6,465 nt of DNA from Prolixibacteraceae bacterium (GCA_014380255.1 JACMKG010000414.1:1-6465), one strand, 5' to 3'; positions 1 through 6,363 are shown, counted from the first letter of the stretch. Made by a program: numbers and translations. The notes: generated by a model not told the origin, from the sequence alone.

Positions 1-26
1 ACTTTACACTTTTGCCTTTTGCCTTT

Positions 27-674
27 TTATTTGCGGGCGTAAAAATAAGTTTTCCCTTCGCTTTTGTCGTCGAAATTATAAATTTCTTTTCCTTCATGAA
101 GCCTGTAAAAGGCCAGCATGGCAATATCGCCTGCGCAAAAGAGGGAATGAAGGCACATGACCGACAGAAAGAAGTAAAACGAGGGATAATCCAAATAATA
201 AAGCATCCCTGCCAGGCAAGCCAGTTTTACAATCCCAAAGGGCGCAAGTGCAACCAGGTGGAATGCCCGGGAGTTGATAACCTGGCGGTCGGCTATGGCA
301 TAGAAGATGAATTTTTTCAGCACAGTGCCAAAGGAAATTCTGCGGGCGCCGGTAGCCAGGTAGGCCAGTGCATGCAAGAGTTCATGGATTACAATCAATG
401 CGGAAAGAGAAAACACGATGGACATGCCTATTTGAAGGATCAGGGTATAACTCCCTTTTACTGCCAGAATAATTCCCCGGGTTAGAAGAAATAAAAACAG
501 GATGATCATCAACACCTGGTAAATGGAATAAATGCGGATGATTGTTTTTTCTTTGGGAATGATTTCCACAATAAATTCACGCAGGCGCTGATGCGATACT
601 TCGGTCAGAAGTTCAAAGGCCTCCTTGTTTTGCAAGTCTTCGGGTGTCAGTTTCTTATTCATTGGATTAATCAT
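27..674 (-). CDS. DUF3267-type membrane zincin-like protein (putative metalloprotease)
   Basis: A 215-residue integral membrane protein. An HEXXH zinc motif (HELLH, residues 97-101) sits at the end of a hydrophobic segment. About four membrane segments are visible (roughly 51-72, 76-96, 138-160, 163-190). An ALAPF stretch (142-146) and a late acidic motif (AGD, D183) lie where the DUF3267 'putative zincin peptidase' family has its conserved proline/phenylalanine and S/AGD motifs; D183 could be a third zinc ligand. Length is normal for that family, and the reaction and substrate are unknown. The assigned ATG lies inside the end of the upstream flippase gene (8-base overlap), which suggests translational coupling. 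A second ATG at residue 5 (660-662) would instead start 4 bases after the flippase stop. Just past the stop, the window edge carries two tandem TTTTGCC units (10-23, plus-strand reading) and no clear terminator. The family call is from motif pattern; protease activity is inference. Confidence 0.8.
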   Translation of the reverse strand: MINPMNKKLTPEDLQNKEAFELLTEVSHQRLREFIVEIIPKEKTIIRIYSIYQVLMIILFLFLLTRGIILAVKGSYTLILQIGMSIVFSLSALIVIHELLHALAYLATGARRISFGTVLKKFIFYAIADRQVINSRAFHLVALAPFGIVKLACLAGMLYYLDYPSFYFFLSVMCLHSLFCAGDIAMLAFYRLHEGKEIYNFDDKSEGKTYFYARK

Positions 675-2124
675 TTCGGATGATTTCTCGTATAGCCCTT
701 AGGTGAATCAGTTTGATCAGGAAGGCAAACAGCATGCTGGCACCTATCATAACCAGGTAGCCGATGTACCAGGTGTTGATTTGTTTGCTTAGCATCCCTG
801 CCAGGAATATGAAAGCTATAAAGAGAAACAACCGTGCTAAAACAAGGTAGTTAATGGTTAGTTTAAGGAAAATAACTGCCAGGATAGTTTGCGCCAGGGC
901 GGTGAAAAGCTGGGTTGCCAGGCTTGCCCACGCCGAGCCCAATGCCTCCATGGGGGGAATAAGTATTAAATTAAGAACGATGTTTAAGATCATTCCCAGC
1001 AGGGCCATCCAGTTTAATTCGCGAATGCTCCCGTTGGCTGTGAGTAAGGTGCCGAAAATGTAAGTGACCGCAATGCCCAGGAAGCTGACCATGAGAAGCC
1101 GGAAGATGGAAGCCGACAATTCAATCTCGGAGGCTGATAGTTCGGTATAGGTTGATTTCAACAGGTTCATGATATCCAGACTGTAAAATCCGCTTGAAAT
1201 GCTGATTACCAGGGCAGGCACAAACAGAAGCAGAAATGAGATCTGGACCATGGAACTGATCTCCTGATTTTTCTTGATCATCCGGGCAAAGATGGGTAAG
1301 AGTAATCCGGCAAACAAAACGCCGAACATGGAAACAGCATCCAAGAGGCGAAAAGCGTAGGCATATATTCCCACCTGCTGTTTTCCATTAGGCAACATGC
1401 GTTCAAGCATGACCGAGTCAATGCGGTTGTAAAAAGACATCAGAAGTACCAGCAAGGCGTATGGATAGCTTTTTTTAAGGAATACCAGGAAAAACCTTTT
1501 GTTGAAATTCAATCTGATTTTACCCGTATGTAAGAGTACAACCGCGAAAGTGATCAAGGCCGTAATCAGATAGGCCGCTGTTTGCGCATAGACAAACCAT
1601 TCGATTCTGAAGCGGTGCCCGATGATATTGGTAAATAACAATACCGAGCAAATGATAATCATCAGGCTTCGGTCGAGTACAGACAAGAAACTGTCGGTGC
1701 TGAAAAGGTGCAATCCGCTGATGTTGGATCGAAGATACAGGGTAAAAGATATGAGGAACTGGTTTAGAATAAGAAATACCAACAGATGAATTTGTACCTC
1801 TTTATACCCGATAACAAGGGCTGCCACCGTACACACCAAGGCATAAACCCCGGCAAGGATGAACTTCAGGCCCACAATGTTGCTGATGTGCTTTTTGAGT
1901 AGCTGGTGATTCTGGGCAATGTTTTTGTTGTTGAAGTTGGTAATTCCCAGATCCAGAAAAATATTCAGGATCATCGAAAAGCTGAATAATGAATAATATA
2001 ATCCGTAACTTTCATTGCCTACAATGTTTTGCACTGTACGGTCAATTCCAAATATCCAGAAAGGTTTGATTAAAACATTCAGAAAAAGGAGCAATGATAA
2101 ATTGGTAATGAACTTCCTTTTCAA
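667..2124 (-). CDS. Wzx-type polysaccharide flippase (oligosaccharide flippase family)
   Basis: A 485-residue, almost wholly hydrophobic protein with about 12-14 membrane segments spread from residue 5 to the C-terminus. It has short basic loops and the N-terminal pattern FWIFGIDRTVQN (about residues 22-33) typical of Bacteroidota O-antigen/exopolysaccharide flippases of the MATE-like MOP superfamily. The expected role is to move undecaprenyl-diphosphate-linked sugar units from the cytoplasmic to the periplasmic face of the inner membrane; the cargo cannot be read from sequence. The start codon is TTG: the frame has no ATG or GTG between it and an in-frame TAA 24 bases upstream, and the next in-frame ATG (residue 50) would remove the first membrane helix and the conserved IDRTVQN segment. 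It is divergent from the GT4 gene at 2227 and overlaps the following DUF3267 gene by 8 bases, so the two minus-strand genes are probably one operon. Family call firm, substrate unknown. Confidence 0.88.
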   Translation of the reverse strand: MKRKFITNLSLLLFLNVLIKPFWIFGIDRTVQNIVGNESYGLYYSLFSFSMILNIFLDLGITNFNNKNIAQNHQLLKKHISNIVGLKFILAGVYALVCTVAALVIGYKEVQIHLLVFLILNQFLISFTLYLRSNISGLHLFSTDSFLSVLDRSLMIIICSVLLFTNIIGHRFRIEWFVYAQTAAYLITALITFAVVLLHTGKIRLNFNKRFFLVFLKKSYPYALLVLLMSFYNRIDSVMLERMLPNGKQQVGIYAYAFRLLDAVSMFGVLFAGLLLPIFARMIKKNQEISSMVQISFLLLFVPALVISISSGFYSLDIMNLLKSTYTELSASEIELSASIFRLLMVSFLGIAVTYIFGTLLTANGSIRELNWMALLGMILNIVLNLILIPPMEALGSAWASLATQLFTALAQTILAVIFLKLTINYLVLARLFLFIAFIFLAGMLSKQINTWYIGYLVMIGASMLFAFLIKLIHLRAIREIIRND

Positions 2125-2159
2125 GCGGGTAGTTTTTTCTGGTTTTTATTAAAGTGTAT

Positions 2160-2167
2160 CAAAAATA
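2160..2167 (-). promoter_or_regulatory. Candidate -7 promoter element for the flippase operon
   Basis: The minus strand reads TATTTTTG, a perfect match to the Bacteroidota -7 consensus TAnnTTTG. Its end lies 35 bases before the TTG start, which gives a leader of roughly 28 bases. No good TTG/TTTG -33 element is visible at the usual 19-21 base spacing; this element is weakly conserved in the phylum. Confidence 0.45.
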
Positions 2168-2189
2168 GCATTTTTTTAAAGAGACTTTA

Positions 2190-2197
2190 TACATTTG
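2190..2197 (+). promoter_or_regulatory. Candidate -7 promoter element for the GT4 glycosyltransferase
   Basis: TACATTTG matches TAnnTTTG perfectly and ends 29 bases before the ATG at 2227, so the leader would be about 20-25 bases. No clear -33 TTG is present upstream; that position falls in a T-run at 2171-2177. It is divergent from the flippase -7 element, with only 22 bases between the two. Confidence 0.5.
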
Positions 2198-2226
2198 AAT
2201 ATAATTAAAATTCATAAACGAAAGCT

Positions 2227-3354
2227 ATGATCATAGCAGTAAATACCCGTTTGTTACTACCAGGAAAACTCGAAGGCATCGGGTGGTTTACCAAAGAAAC
2301 TCTTTCGAGGATGGTTGTAAATCACCCGGAGCATCAGTTTATCTTTATTTTTGATCGTCCCTATTCCAAAGAGTTTATCTTTTCAGACAATGTTACCCCG
2401 GTTATTCTTTTTCCCCCCACCCGGCATCCCTTGCTGTGGATGATTTGGTTTGAACTGCAAATACCCCGGATATTAAATAAATACAAAGCAGATTTATTCT
2501 TTTCTCCCGACGGTTATTTATCCCTATCTACCAAAGTTAAGCAATTGGCGGCAATTCATGACATTAATTTTGCCCATCGCCCAAAAGATTTACCATGGCT
2601 GAAAGCCCGGTATTATAATTTTTTCTTTCCCCGCTTTGCCCGTAAAGCCAAAAGAATAGTAACCGTATCCTCCTATTCAAAAGAGGATATCCATCAAACC
2701 TATAAAATCCTTAATAACCACATTGACGTGGTCTATAACGGTGTAAACACTTTGTATACGCCCACTGGTGAAGCTGAAAGAAAAGCGGCTAAGGAAAGAT
2801 ATTCCATGGGGAAGGATTATTTCCTATTTATCGGGTCATTGCATCCACGCAAAAACATAGTCGGGCTATTAAAGGCTTTTGATGCTTTCCGAGCTTCTGT
2901 TGAATCGGATGTCAAGTTAATGATTGTTGGAGGAAGCATGTTCAAAACCGGGGAGATAGAACAGACTTACCAGGCCATGCGTTACAAAAGTGACGTGGTT
3001 TTCACCGGAAGGGTTACCAGTGAGGAGCTGCACCAGATCCTGGGAGCTGCACTGGCCCTTACGTTTGTGCCTTATTTTGAAGGATTTGGCATCCCGGTAA
3101 TCGAGGCCATGAGTGCCGGCATCCCGGTTATCAGTTCAAATACTACGTCATTGCCCGAAGTGGGAGGTGATGCCGTGCTGTATGTCGATCCTCACGATAT
3201 GAACCAGTTAAAGGAAGCGATGGTCAGAATTAATAACGATGATAAGCTTCGACAGTCGCTCATTGAAGCAGGTTTCAGGCAAAAGGAAAAGTTCAGCTGG
3301 GATAAAACAGCTCAGTTGCTATGGGAAAGTATTTATTTGTGTGCAAGCAGCTGA
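2227..3354 (+). CDS. GT4-family glycosyltransferase (group 1, mannosyltransferase-like)
   Basis: A 375-residue cytoplasmic or membrane-associated retaining GT-B glycosyltransferase. The N-terminal acceptor domain has the GIG loop (residues 17-19) and the AIHDINF and VTVSSYSKEDI segments. The C-terminal donor domain (from about residue 195) begins with FLFIGSLHPRKN, whose R208 and K209 are the usual nucleotide-sugar phosphate contacts. The family's E-x7-E signature is present as E285 and E293 in EGFGIPVIEA. The overall pattern resembles the MtfB-like (cd03809) branch, many members of which are assigned mannosyl- or related hexosyltransferase activity; donor and acceptor here are unknown. The gene ends in tandem in-frame stops (TGA TAA). 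It is divergent from the flippase and lies 62 bases upstream of rnhB. Together with the flippase it suggests a small surface-polysaccharide locus. The start is the first ATG, placed directly before the conserved MIIAVNTR strand. Confidence 0.9.
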   Translation: MIIAVNTRLLLPGKLEGIGWFTKETLSRMVVNHPEHQFIFIFDRPYSKEFIFSDNVTPVILFPPTRHPLLWMIWFELQIPRILNKYKADLFFSPDGYLSLSTKVKQLAAIHDINFAHRPKDLPWLKARYYNFFFPRFARKAKRIVTVSSYSKEDIHQTYKILNNHIDVVYNGVNTLYTPTGEAERKAAKERYSMGKDYFLFIGSLHPRKNIVGLLKAFDAFRASVESDVKLMIVGGSMFKTGEIEQTYQAMRYKSDVVFTGRVTSEELHQILGAALALTFVPYFEGFGIPVIEAMSAGIPVISSNTTSLPEVGGDAVLYVDPHDMNQLKEAMVRINNDDKLRQSLIEAGFRQKEKFSWDKTAQLLWESIYLCASS

Positions 3355-3363
3355 TAAAAAATA

Positions 3364-3371
3364 TAATTTTG
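3364..3371 (+). promoter_or_regulatory. Candidate -7 promoter element for rnhB
   Basis: TAATTTTG fits TAnnTTTG and lies in the 62-base gap after the glycosyltransferase, ending 45 bases before the rnhB ATG. A TTTG at 3336-3339 lies 24 bases upstream, longer than the usual 19-21 base spacing, so the -33 match is poor. rnhB may be transcribed both from here and by read-through from the glycosyltransferase gene. Confidence 0.35.
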
Positions 3372-3416
3372 GAACCGTATATTATTCATGCTCATTATTA
3401 ATACTTCTGTTTTTAC

Positions 3417-4028
3417 ATGGAAACGGATAAACTTCAGTTATTTTTACAGGAAGGAAGGCTGGAAGCCGGTTGTGATGAAGCAGGGCGGGGCTGCCTGGCC
3501 GGGCCTGTATTTGCTGCTGCTGTCATTCTGCCAGCAGGTTTTGAAAATGATATTCTGAATGATTCAAAGAAACTTACAGAAAAGCAACGTTATGCGCTTC
3601 GCCCAATTATCGAGGAACAAGCCCTGGCTTTTGCAGTGGGTATAGTTGACAACCATGAAATTGACAAGATTAATATTTTAAACGCCTCCTTTTTGGCTAT
3701 GCACCGGGCCATCGATCAACTGTCCCTAAAGCCCGAACATCTGTTAATTGATGGTAACCGCTTTAAGGCTTATCCGCAGATTTCGCATACCTGTATTGTG
3801 GAAGGAGATGGCAAATATCTGTCCATTGCAGCAGCTTCCATCTTGGCCAAGACTTACCGGGACGATTACATGCACATTCTACATATGGAATATCCGCGCT
3901 ATGGCTGGCTGACCAATAAAGGCTATCCCACGTTGTTTCATCGCAAAGTGATTGGTGAAACTGGAATAACCTCGTATCACCGCAAAACATTTGGTAATAT
4001 CGGGGAGCAATACAAGCTTGAAATTTAA
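3417..4028 (+). CDS. rnhB: Ribonuclease HII
   Basis: RNase HII nicks DNA 5' of single embedded ribonucleotides, starting ribonucleotide excision repair, and cleaves RNA in RNA-DNA hybrids. The 203-residue protein has the family landmarks. The first metal-binding pair is D20/E21 in [12 protein letters not shown], followed by D112 in LLIDGNRF, D131 in VEGDGK, the helix [14 protein letters not shown] (136-149), and the C-terminal GYPT and YHRKTF motifs. All expected acidic residues of the DEDD-type site are present, and length is typical (about 200 residues). The ATG gives a short N-terminal extension of 16 residues before the first catalytic strand, normal for the family. It has no visible Shine-Dalgarno sequence. 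It lies downstream of, and possibly co-transcribed with, an unrelated glycosyltransferase gene, and is convergent with the acidic-tail gene. No obvious T-tract terminator of its own is seen after the stop. Confidence 0.97.
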   Translation: METDKLQLFLQEGRLEAGCDEAGRGCLAGPVFAAAVILPAGFENDILNDSKKLTEKQRYALRPIIEEQALAFAVGIVDNHEIDKINILNASFLAMHRAIDQLSLKPEHLLIDGNRFKAYPQISHTCIVEGDGKYLSIAAASILAKTYRDDYMHILHMEYPRYGWLTNKGYPTLFHRKVIGETGITSYHRKTFGNIGEQYKLEI

Positions 4029-4079
4029 GGGATCGGGCCAGCTATTCAAATGTTCCCAGTACTTTTACCTGTTTTAAAT

Positions 4080-4157
4080 AAAAAAAAGAAGGTTGTAAAT
4101 GTACGGAAGGTCAACTAAGTGTTTGTATCACTTATTCACCTTATACATTTACAACCT
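4080..4157 (-). terminator. Long-stem intrinsic terminator of the acidic-tail gene
   Basis: A perfect 13-base inverted repeat (GGTTGTAAATGTA at 4091-4103, complement at 4144-4156; A4090-T4157 adds one pair) encloses two more paired blocks. These are AAGGT/ACCTT (4107-4111 with 4138-4142) and TAAGTG/CACTTA (4116-4121 with 4129-4134), around a 7-base loop. On the minus strand the stem is followed by a run of eight U (4087-4080), the arrangement of a rho-independent terminator. It begins 42 bases after the stop of the minus-strand gene ending at 4200. On the plus strand there is no U-tract after the stem, so it is not a classical terminator for rnhB, though it could block 3' exonucleases. A weaker A/T hairpin (4174-4180 with 4186-4192) lies between it and the stop. 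Confidence 0.7.
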
Positions 4158-4199
4158 GCCTGAAATAGGTTCTTAAATAGAAAAACTATTTAGCCGCGA

Positions 4200-4592
4200 T
4201 TATACTTCATCGTCATCATCATCGTCGTCGTCGTCGACATCGTCATCATCATAGTTGTCCGCTACATCATCAGCCTCTGCATCAACGTTTAAGAATTCAT
4301 CGTCAGAATATTTGTTTTCATATTCTTCCTTGGCGCTCCTTTTAAGTGAGCCTGAGCTGTCGTAATCATCATCGTCTTCAATAATCTTTTCTGCTTCGTA
4401 AACAGTCATGCGAACCAGATAATATTTGTCATCGGTTTCGAATGGTAAAGCACTTACTCGTTTTCCTTCTTTGTTATTGAAGTAAATCAGATTATCACTA
4501 TATCCGGATGGATATTCAAGTTTAATTCTTTCTTGAATTTCAGGATCTAGCTTTTCGTAATCCTTAATTACTCTGGGTTTATTGTGATTCAT
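4200..4592 (-). CDS. Small conserved Bacteroidota protein with poly-aspartate C-terminal tail
   Basis: A 130-residue soluble, very acidic protein of unknown function. Residues 1-72 look like a small folded domain (PRVIKDYEKL at 6-15; then YPSGY, an F38-G43 turn, SALPFETDDKYYLVRMT at 47-63). This is followed by acidic EDDDDYD (72-78), a charged linker, and a tail (about 103-130) in which residues 115-128 are all aspartate except one valine. I recall similar proteins in many Bacteroidota genomes, usually called hypothetical and sometimes mis-named 'DNA primase'; nothing here supports primase activity. Acidic tails of this kind often mimic nucleic acid or bind basic proteins, but that is inference. 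The first ATG is used, with no Shine-Dalgarno sequence. It is monocistronic as far as visible, convergent with rnhB, and ends ahead of a strong hairpin terminator. A one-base-too-long -7-like sequence (minus strand TAGTTTTTG, 4657-4665) is the best promoter hint. Confidence 0.85.
   Translation of the reverse strand: MNHNKPRVIKDYEKLDPEIQERIKLEYPSGYSDNLIYFNNKEGKRVSALPFETDDKYYLVRMTVYEAEKIIEDDDDYDSSGSLKRSAKEEYENKYSDDEFLNVDAEADDVADNYDDDDVDDDDDDDDDEV
4206..4250 (-). repeat. GAY trinucleotide repeat encoding the poly-Asp tail
   Basis: Thirteen GAT/GAC codons interrupted by one GTC (4236-4238) and closed by a GAA encode the acidic C-terminus. GAT and GAC are mixed, so it is an impure microsatellite. 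Length changes by whole codons would leave the frame intact. Confidence 0.75.
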
Positions 4593-4662
4593 GGATTGTT
4601 ATTTTTATTGCAATAATATGAAAAAATTCATTAATACTTAAGGGCGGAAAATAAATCAAAAA

Positions 4663-4882
4663 CTATTTTAGCTGCAACAATTTTAATGATTCTTCTGAAA
4701 TATTAGTAAAGAGTATGGTTCTGCAAATATGATAAATTTCTCTATATCCTTGCCTGCCACAGTATATTTTTGTTTCTCCATTCTTTTTAAAGGGATATAA
4801 ATCCCCGTTAGAATATTGAATTGCTTTACCTCTATGGTAAAATGCCTGTGTTTTATCACTATTTTTAATTGATCGAATACAT
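4663..4882 (-). pseudogene. Possible remnant or frameshifted small gene, unknown function
   Basis: In the 321-base gap between the acidic-tail gene and kbl, one minus-strand frame is open for 72 codons, from a TAA at 4884-4882 to a TAG at 4665-4663. It has no ATG, GTG or TTG near its beginning. The translation reads like protein (for example AFYHRGKAIQYSNGDLYPF, then KNGETKIYCG and YREIYHICRT). By hand count over 65 codons (4860-4666), G+C is 22, 22 and 15 at positions 1, 2 and 3, a coding-like bias for A/T-rich DNA. An ATG at 4882-4880 starts MYSIN in the adjacent frame and hits a stop at once; removing one T at 4867-4868 would join it to the open frame. A rival frame (GTG 4859 to TAA 4683, 58 codons) is also open, which weakens the case. 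I recognise no family. It could be a decayed gene, a gene with a sequencing error, or chance. Confidence 0.3.
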
Positions 4883-4890
4883 TATTTTTG
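4883..4890 (+). promoter_or_regulatory. Candidate -7 promoter element for kbl
   Basis: TATTTTTG matches TAnnTTTG and ends 23 bases before the kbl ATG at 4914, leaving a short leader of about 17 bases. The nearest upstream TTG (4869-4871) is only 11 bases away, too close for a -33 element. If the promoter is real, transcription starts downstream of the TTG at 4869, which excludes that codon as the kbl start. Confidence 0.45.
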
Positions 4891-4913
4891 TTTTAAAATT
4901 TAACCTCGGCATC

Positions 4914-6104
4914 ATGTACGGAAAAATACAACAAGATTTAGCGCAAACTGTTCTGGAATTAAAAGAACAAGGTCTCTATAAAAATGAAAGAATTATTACC
5001 TCGGCGCAAAGTTCTCAAATTAATGTATCGGGCGGAAAAGAAGTTCTTAATTTTTGTGCCAACAATTATCTGGGGCTAGCCAATCACCCCGAAGTGATAA
5101 AAGCAGCCCAGGAAACCATGAATACCTGGGGTTTCGGATTGTCATCCGTTCGTTTTATCTGCGGAACCCAGCAAATCCATAAAGAGCTGGAACATAAAGT
5201 GTCAGAATTCCTGGGTACAGAAGATACCATCCTTTATTGTGCCGCTTTTGATGCCAATGGCGGAATCTTTGAACCCCTTTTAGGAGAAGACAGTATCATT
5301 ATTTCCGATGAACTGAACCATGCTTCCATTATCGACGGGGTGAGGCTCTGCAAAGCGCAAAGGGCACGTTACAAGCATGCCGACATGGCCGAACTTGAAA
5401 ACCATCTGAAAGAATCCCAATCCTATAAATACCGCATGGTGGTCACCGATGGTGTCTTTTCGATGGATGGTGATTTGGCCAAACTTCCGGAGATTGTGGC
5501 CTTGTGTGAAAAATACGATGCCCTGATCATGGTGGATGACTCCCATGCTTCGGGTTATATCGGTCAATCAGGCAGAGGAACTGCTGAACATTTTGGCCTT
5601 CTTGGGAAAATCGATATTATCACCACTACCTTTGGGAAGGCTTTAGGAGGTGGTAACGGAGGCTGCACTTCAGGACGTAAAGAAATTATTGAAATGCTTA
5701 GGCAACGCTCTCGTCCTTATTTGTTTTCAAACACCTTGGCTCCAGCTACCGTTGGTGCTACTTTAAAGGTACTTGAATTACTGAATGGATCTTCCGAGCT
5801 CCCTGGAAGGACAATTGAAAATGCAAAGTACTTCCGCAGTAAAATGGAAGCTGAAGGCTTTGACCTGGTGAAAGGCACAACGGCCATTGTACCGGTAATG
5901 ATTTATGATGCCCCGTTGGCTGTCAAGTTTGCCGATGAGCTACTCAAGGAAGGTATCTATGTGATTGGATTTGTTTTCCCCGTAGTACCCAAAGGGAAAG
6001 CACGTATCCGTGTTCAATTGTCTGCAGCTCATACCATTGAGCAAATTGACCAGGCTGTAGCAGCCTTTGTTAAAGTGGGAAAAGAACTGAAGATTATTGG
6101 GTAG
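4914..6104 (+). CDS. kbl: 2-amino-3-ketobutyrate CoA ligase (glycine C-acetyltransferase)
   Basis: A PLP-dependent alpha-oxoamine synthase of 396 residues (E. coli Kbl is 398). It cleaves 2-amino-3-ketobutyrate with CoA to glycine and acetyl-CoA, the second step of threonine breakdown by the threonine dehydrogenase route. Motifs seen: ERIITSAQ (25-32), NFCANNYLGLANHP, GFGLSSVRFICGTQ, LNHASIIDGVRLCKA with PLP-stacking H136, VTDGVFSMDGD, VDDSHASG with D208 and H211, the Schiff-base lysine K242 in TTFGKALGG, RQRSRPYLFSN, and PVVPKGKARIR with the substrate-carboxylate arginine R366. The match to E. coli Kbl runs end to end, which favours Kbl over the related BioF, HemA or serine palmitoyltransferase. 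The ATG at 4914 (MYGKIQQ) aligns with the E. coli start; a TTG 45 bases upstream in frame would add a hydrophobic 15-residue extension and lies before the candidate promoter. No threonine dehydrogenase gene is in the window. Confidence 0.97.
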   Translation: MYGKIQQDLAQTVLELKEQGLYKNERIITSAQSSQINVSGGKEVLNFCANNYLGLANHPEVIKAAQETMNTWGFGLSSVRFICGTQQIHKELEHKVSEFLGTEDTILYCAAFDANGGIFEPLLGEDSIIISDELNHASIIDGVRLCKAQRARYKHADMAELENHLKESQSYKYRMVVTDGVFSMDGDLAKLPEIVALCEKYDALIMVDDSHASGYIGQSGRGTAEHFGLLGKIDIITTTFGKALGGGNGGCTSGRKEIIEMLRQRSRPYLFSNTLAPATVGATLKVLELLNGSSELPGRTIENAKYFRSKMEAEGFDLVKGTTAIVPVMIYDAPLAVKFADELLKEGIYVIGFVFPVVPKGKARIRVQLSAAHTIEQIDQAVAAFVKVGKELKIIG

Positions 6105-6120
6105 CGAGATAAAATAAACA

Positions 6121-6186
6121 CATAGGCACGATAGGACACATAGTTAAAAAATATTCTATGTGCTCTATGCCCGAGTGCTCGCATAG
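6121..6186. repeat. CATAG/CTATG repeat cluster with two alternative hairpins
   Basis: Five copies of CATAG or its complement occur in 66 bases (6121-6125, 6139-6143, 6156-6160, 6165-6169, 6182-6186). They allow an imperfect hairpin of CACATAG with CTATGTG (6137-6143 and 6156-6162), extended by ATAG/CTAT and GGC/GCC. They also allow a rival hairpin CTATGC/GCATAG (6165-6170 and 6181-6186). Starting 16 bases after the kbl stop, it may form the 3' end of that transcript, but no strong T-tract follows (only a weak TTCGTTTTG at 6196-6204). Confidence 0.55.
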
Positions 6187-6363
6187 GCGTTAACTTCGTT
6201 TTGTATACATTCATATAATCAGATAATTACTAAAATAACCAATCAAAGATAGATGCCCCTTATGCTTCCCCGTGAGGGGATGAATGTCAATAGAAACCAT
6301 GACAATGAAACCCCTTTCCCCGTTAGATACTATGATAGGATCCAAATATTTTACTATTTTTTT

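Noticed and set aside
10..28. Tandem TTTTGCC units at the left edge
   Set aside because: There are only two full copies next to a T-run, too few to call a repeat array, and no terminator stem can be drawn for the minus strand.
12..485. 157-codon plus-strand frame
   Set aside because: It is antisense to the DUF3267 gene, whose HELLH motif and membrane helices make the minus strand the coding one; the plus translation has no family features.
854..1063. 69-codon plus-strand frame
   Set aside because: It lies wholly inside the flippase gene on the opposite strand and shows no recognisable motif.
667..3354. Large capsule or O-antigen gene cluster
   Set aside because: Only one flippase and one glycosyltransferase are present, flanked by unrelated genes; no polymerase, sugar-nucleotide or export genes are in the window.
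3239..3430. 63-codon plus-strand frame across the end of the glycosyltransferase and start of rnhB
   Set aside because: It overlaps two well-supported genes in another frame and reads as a shadow.
3763..3990. 75-codon minus-strand frame
   Set aside because: It is antisense to the conserved C-terminal half of RNase HII.
5280..5567. 95-codon minus-strand frame
   Set aside because: It is antisense to the conserved core of kbl, so it is a shadow of that gene's codon bias.
6029..6214. 61-codon minus-strand frame over the kbl end, with a -7-like TATCTTTG at 6251-6244 upstream
   Set aside because: Much of it is antisense to kbl and the rest is the CATAG repeat cluster; the translation is repeat-like with no family features.
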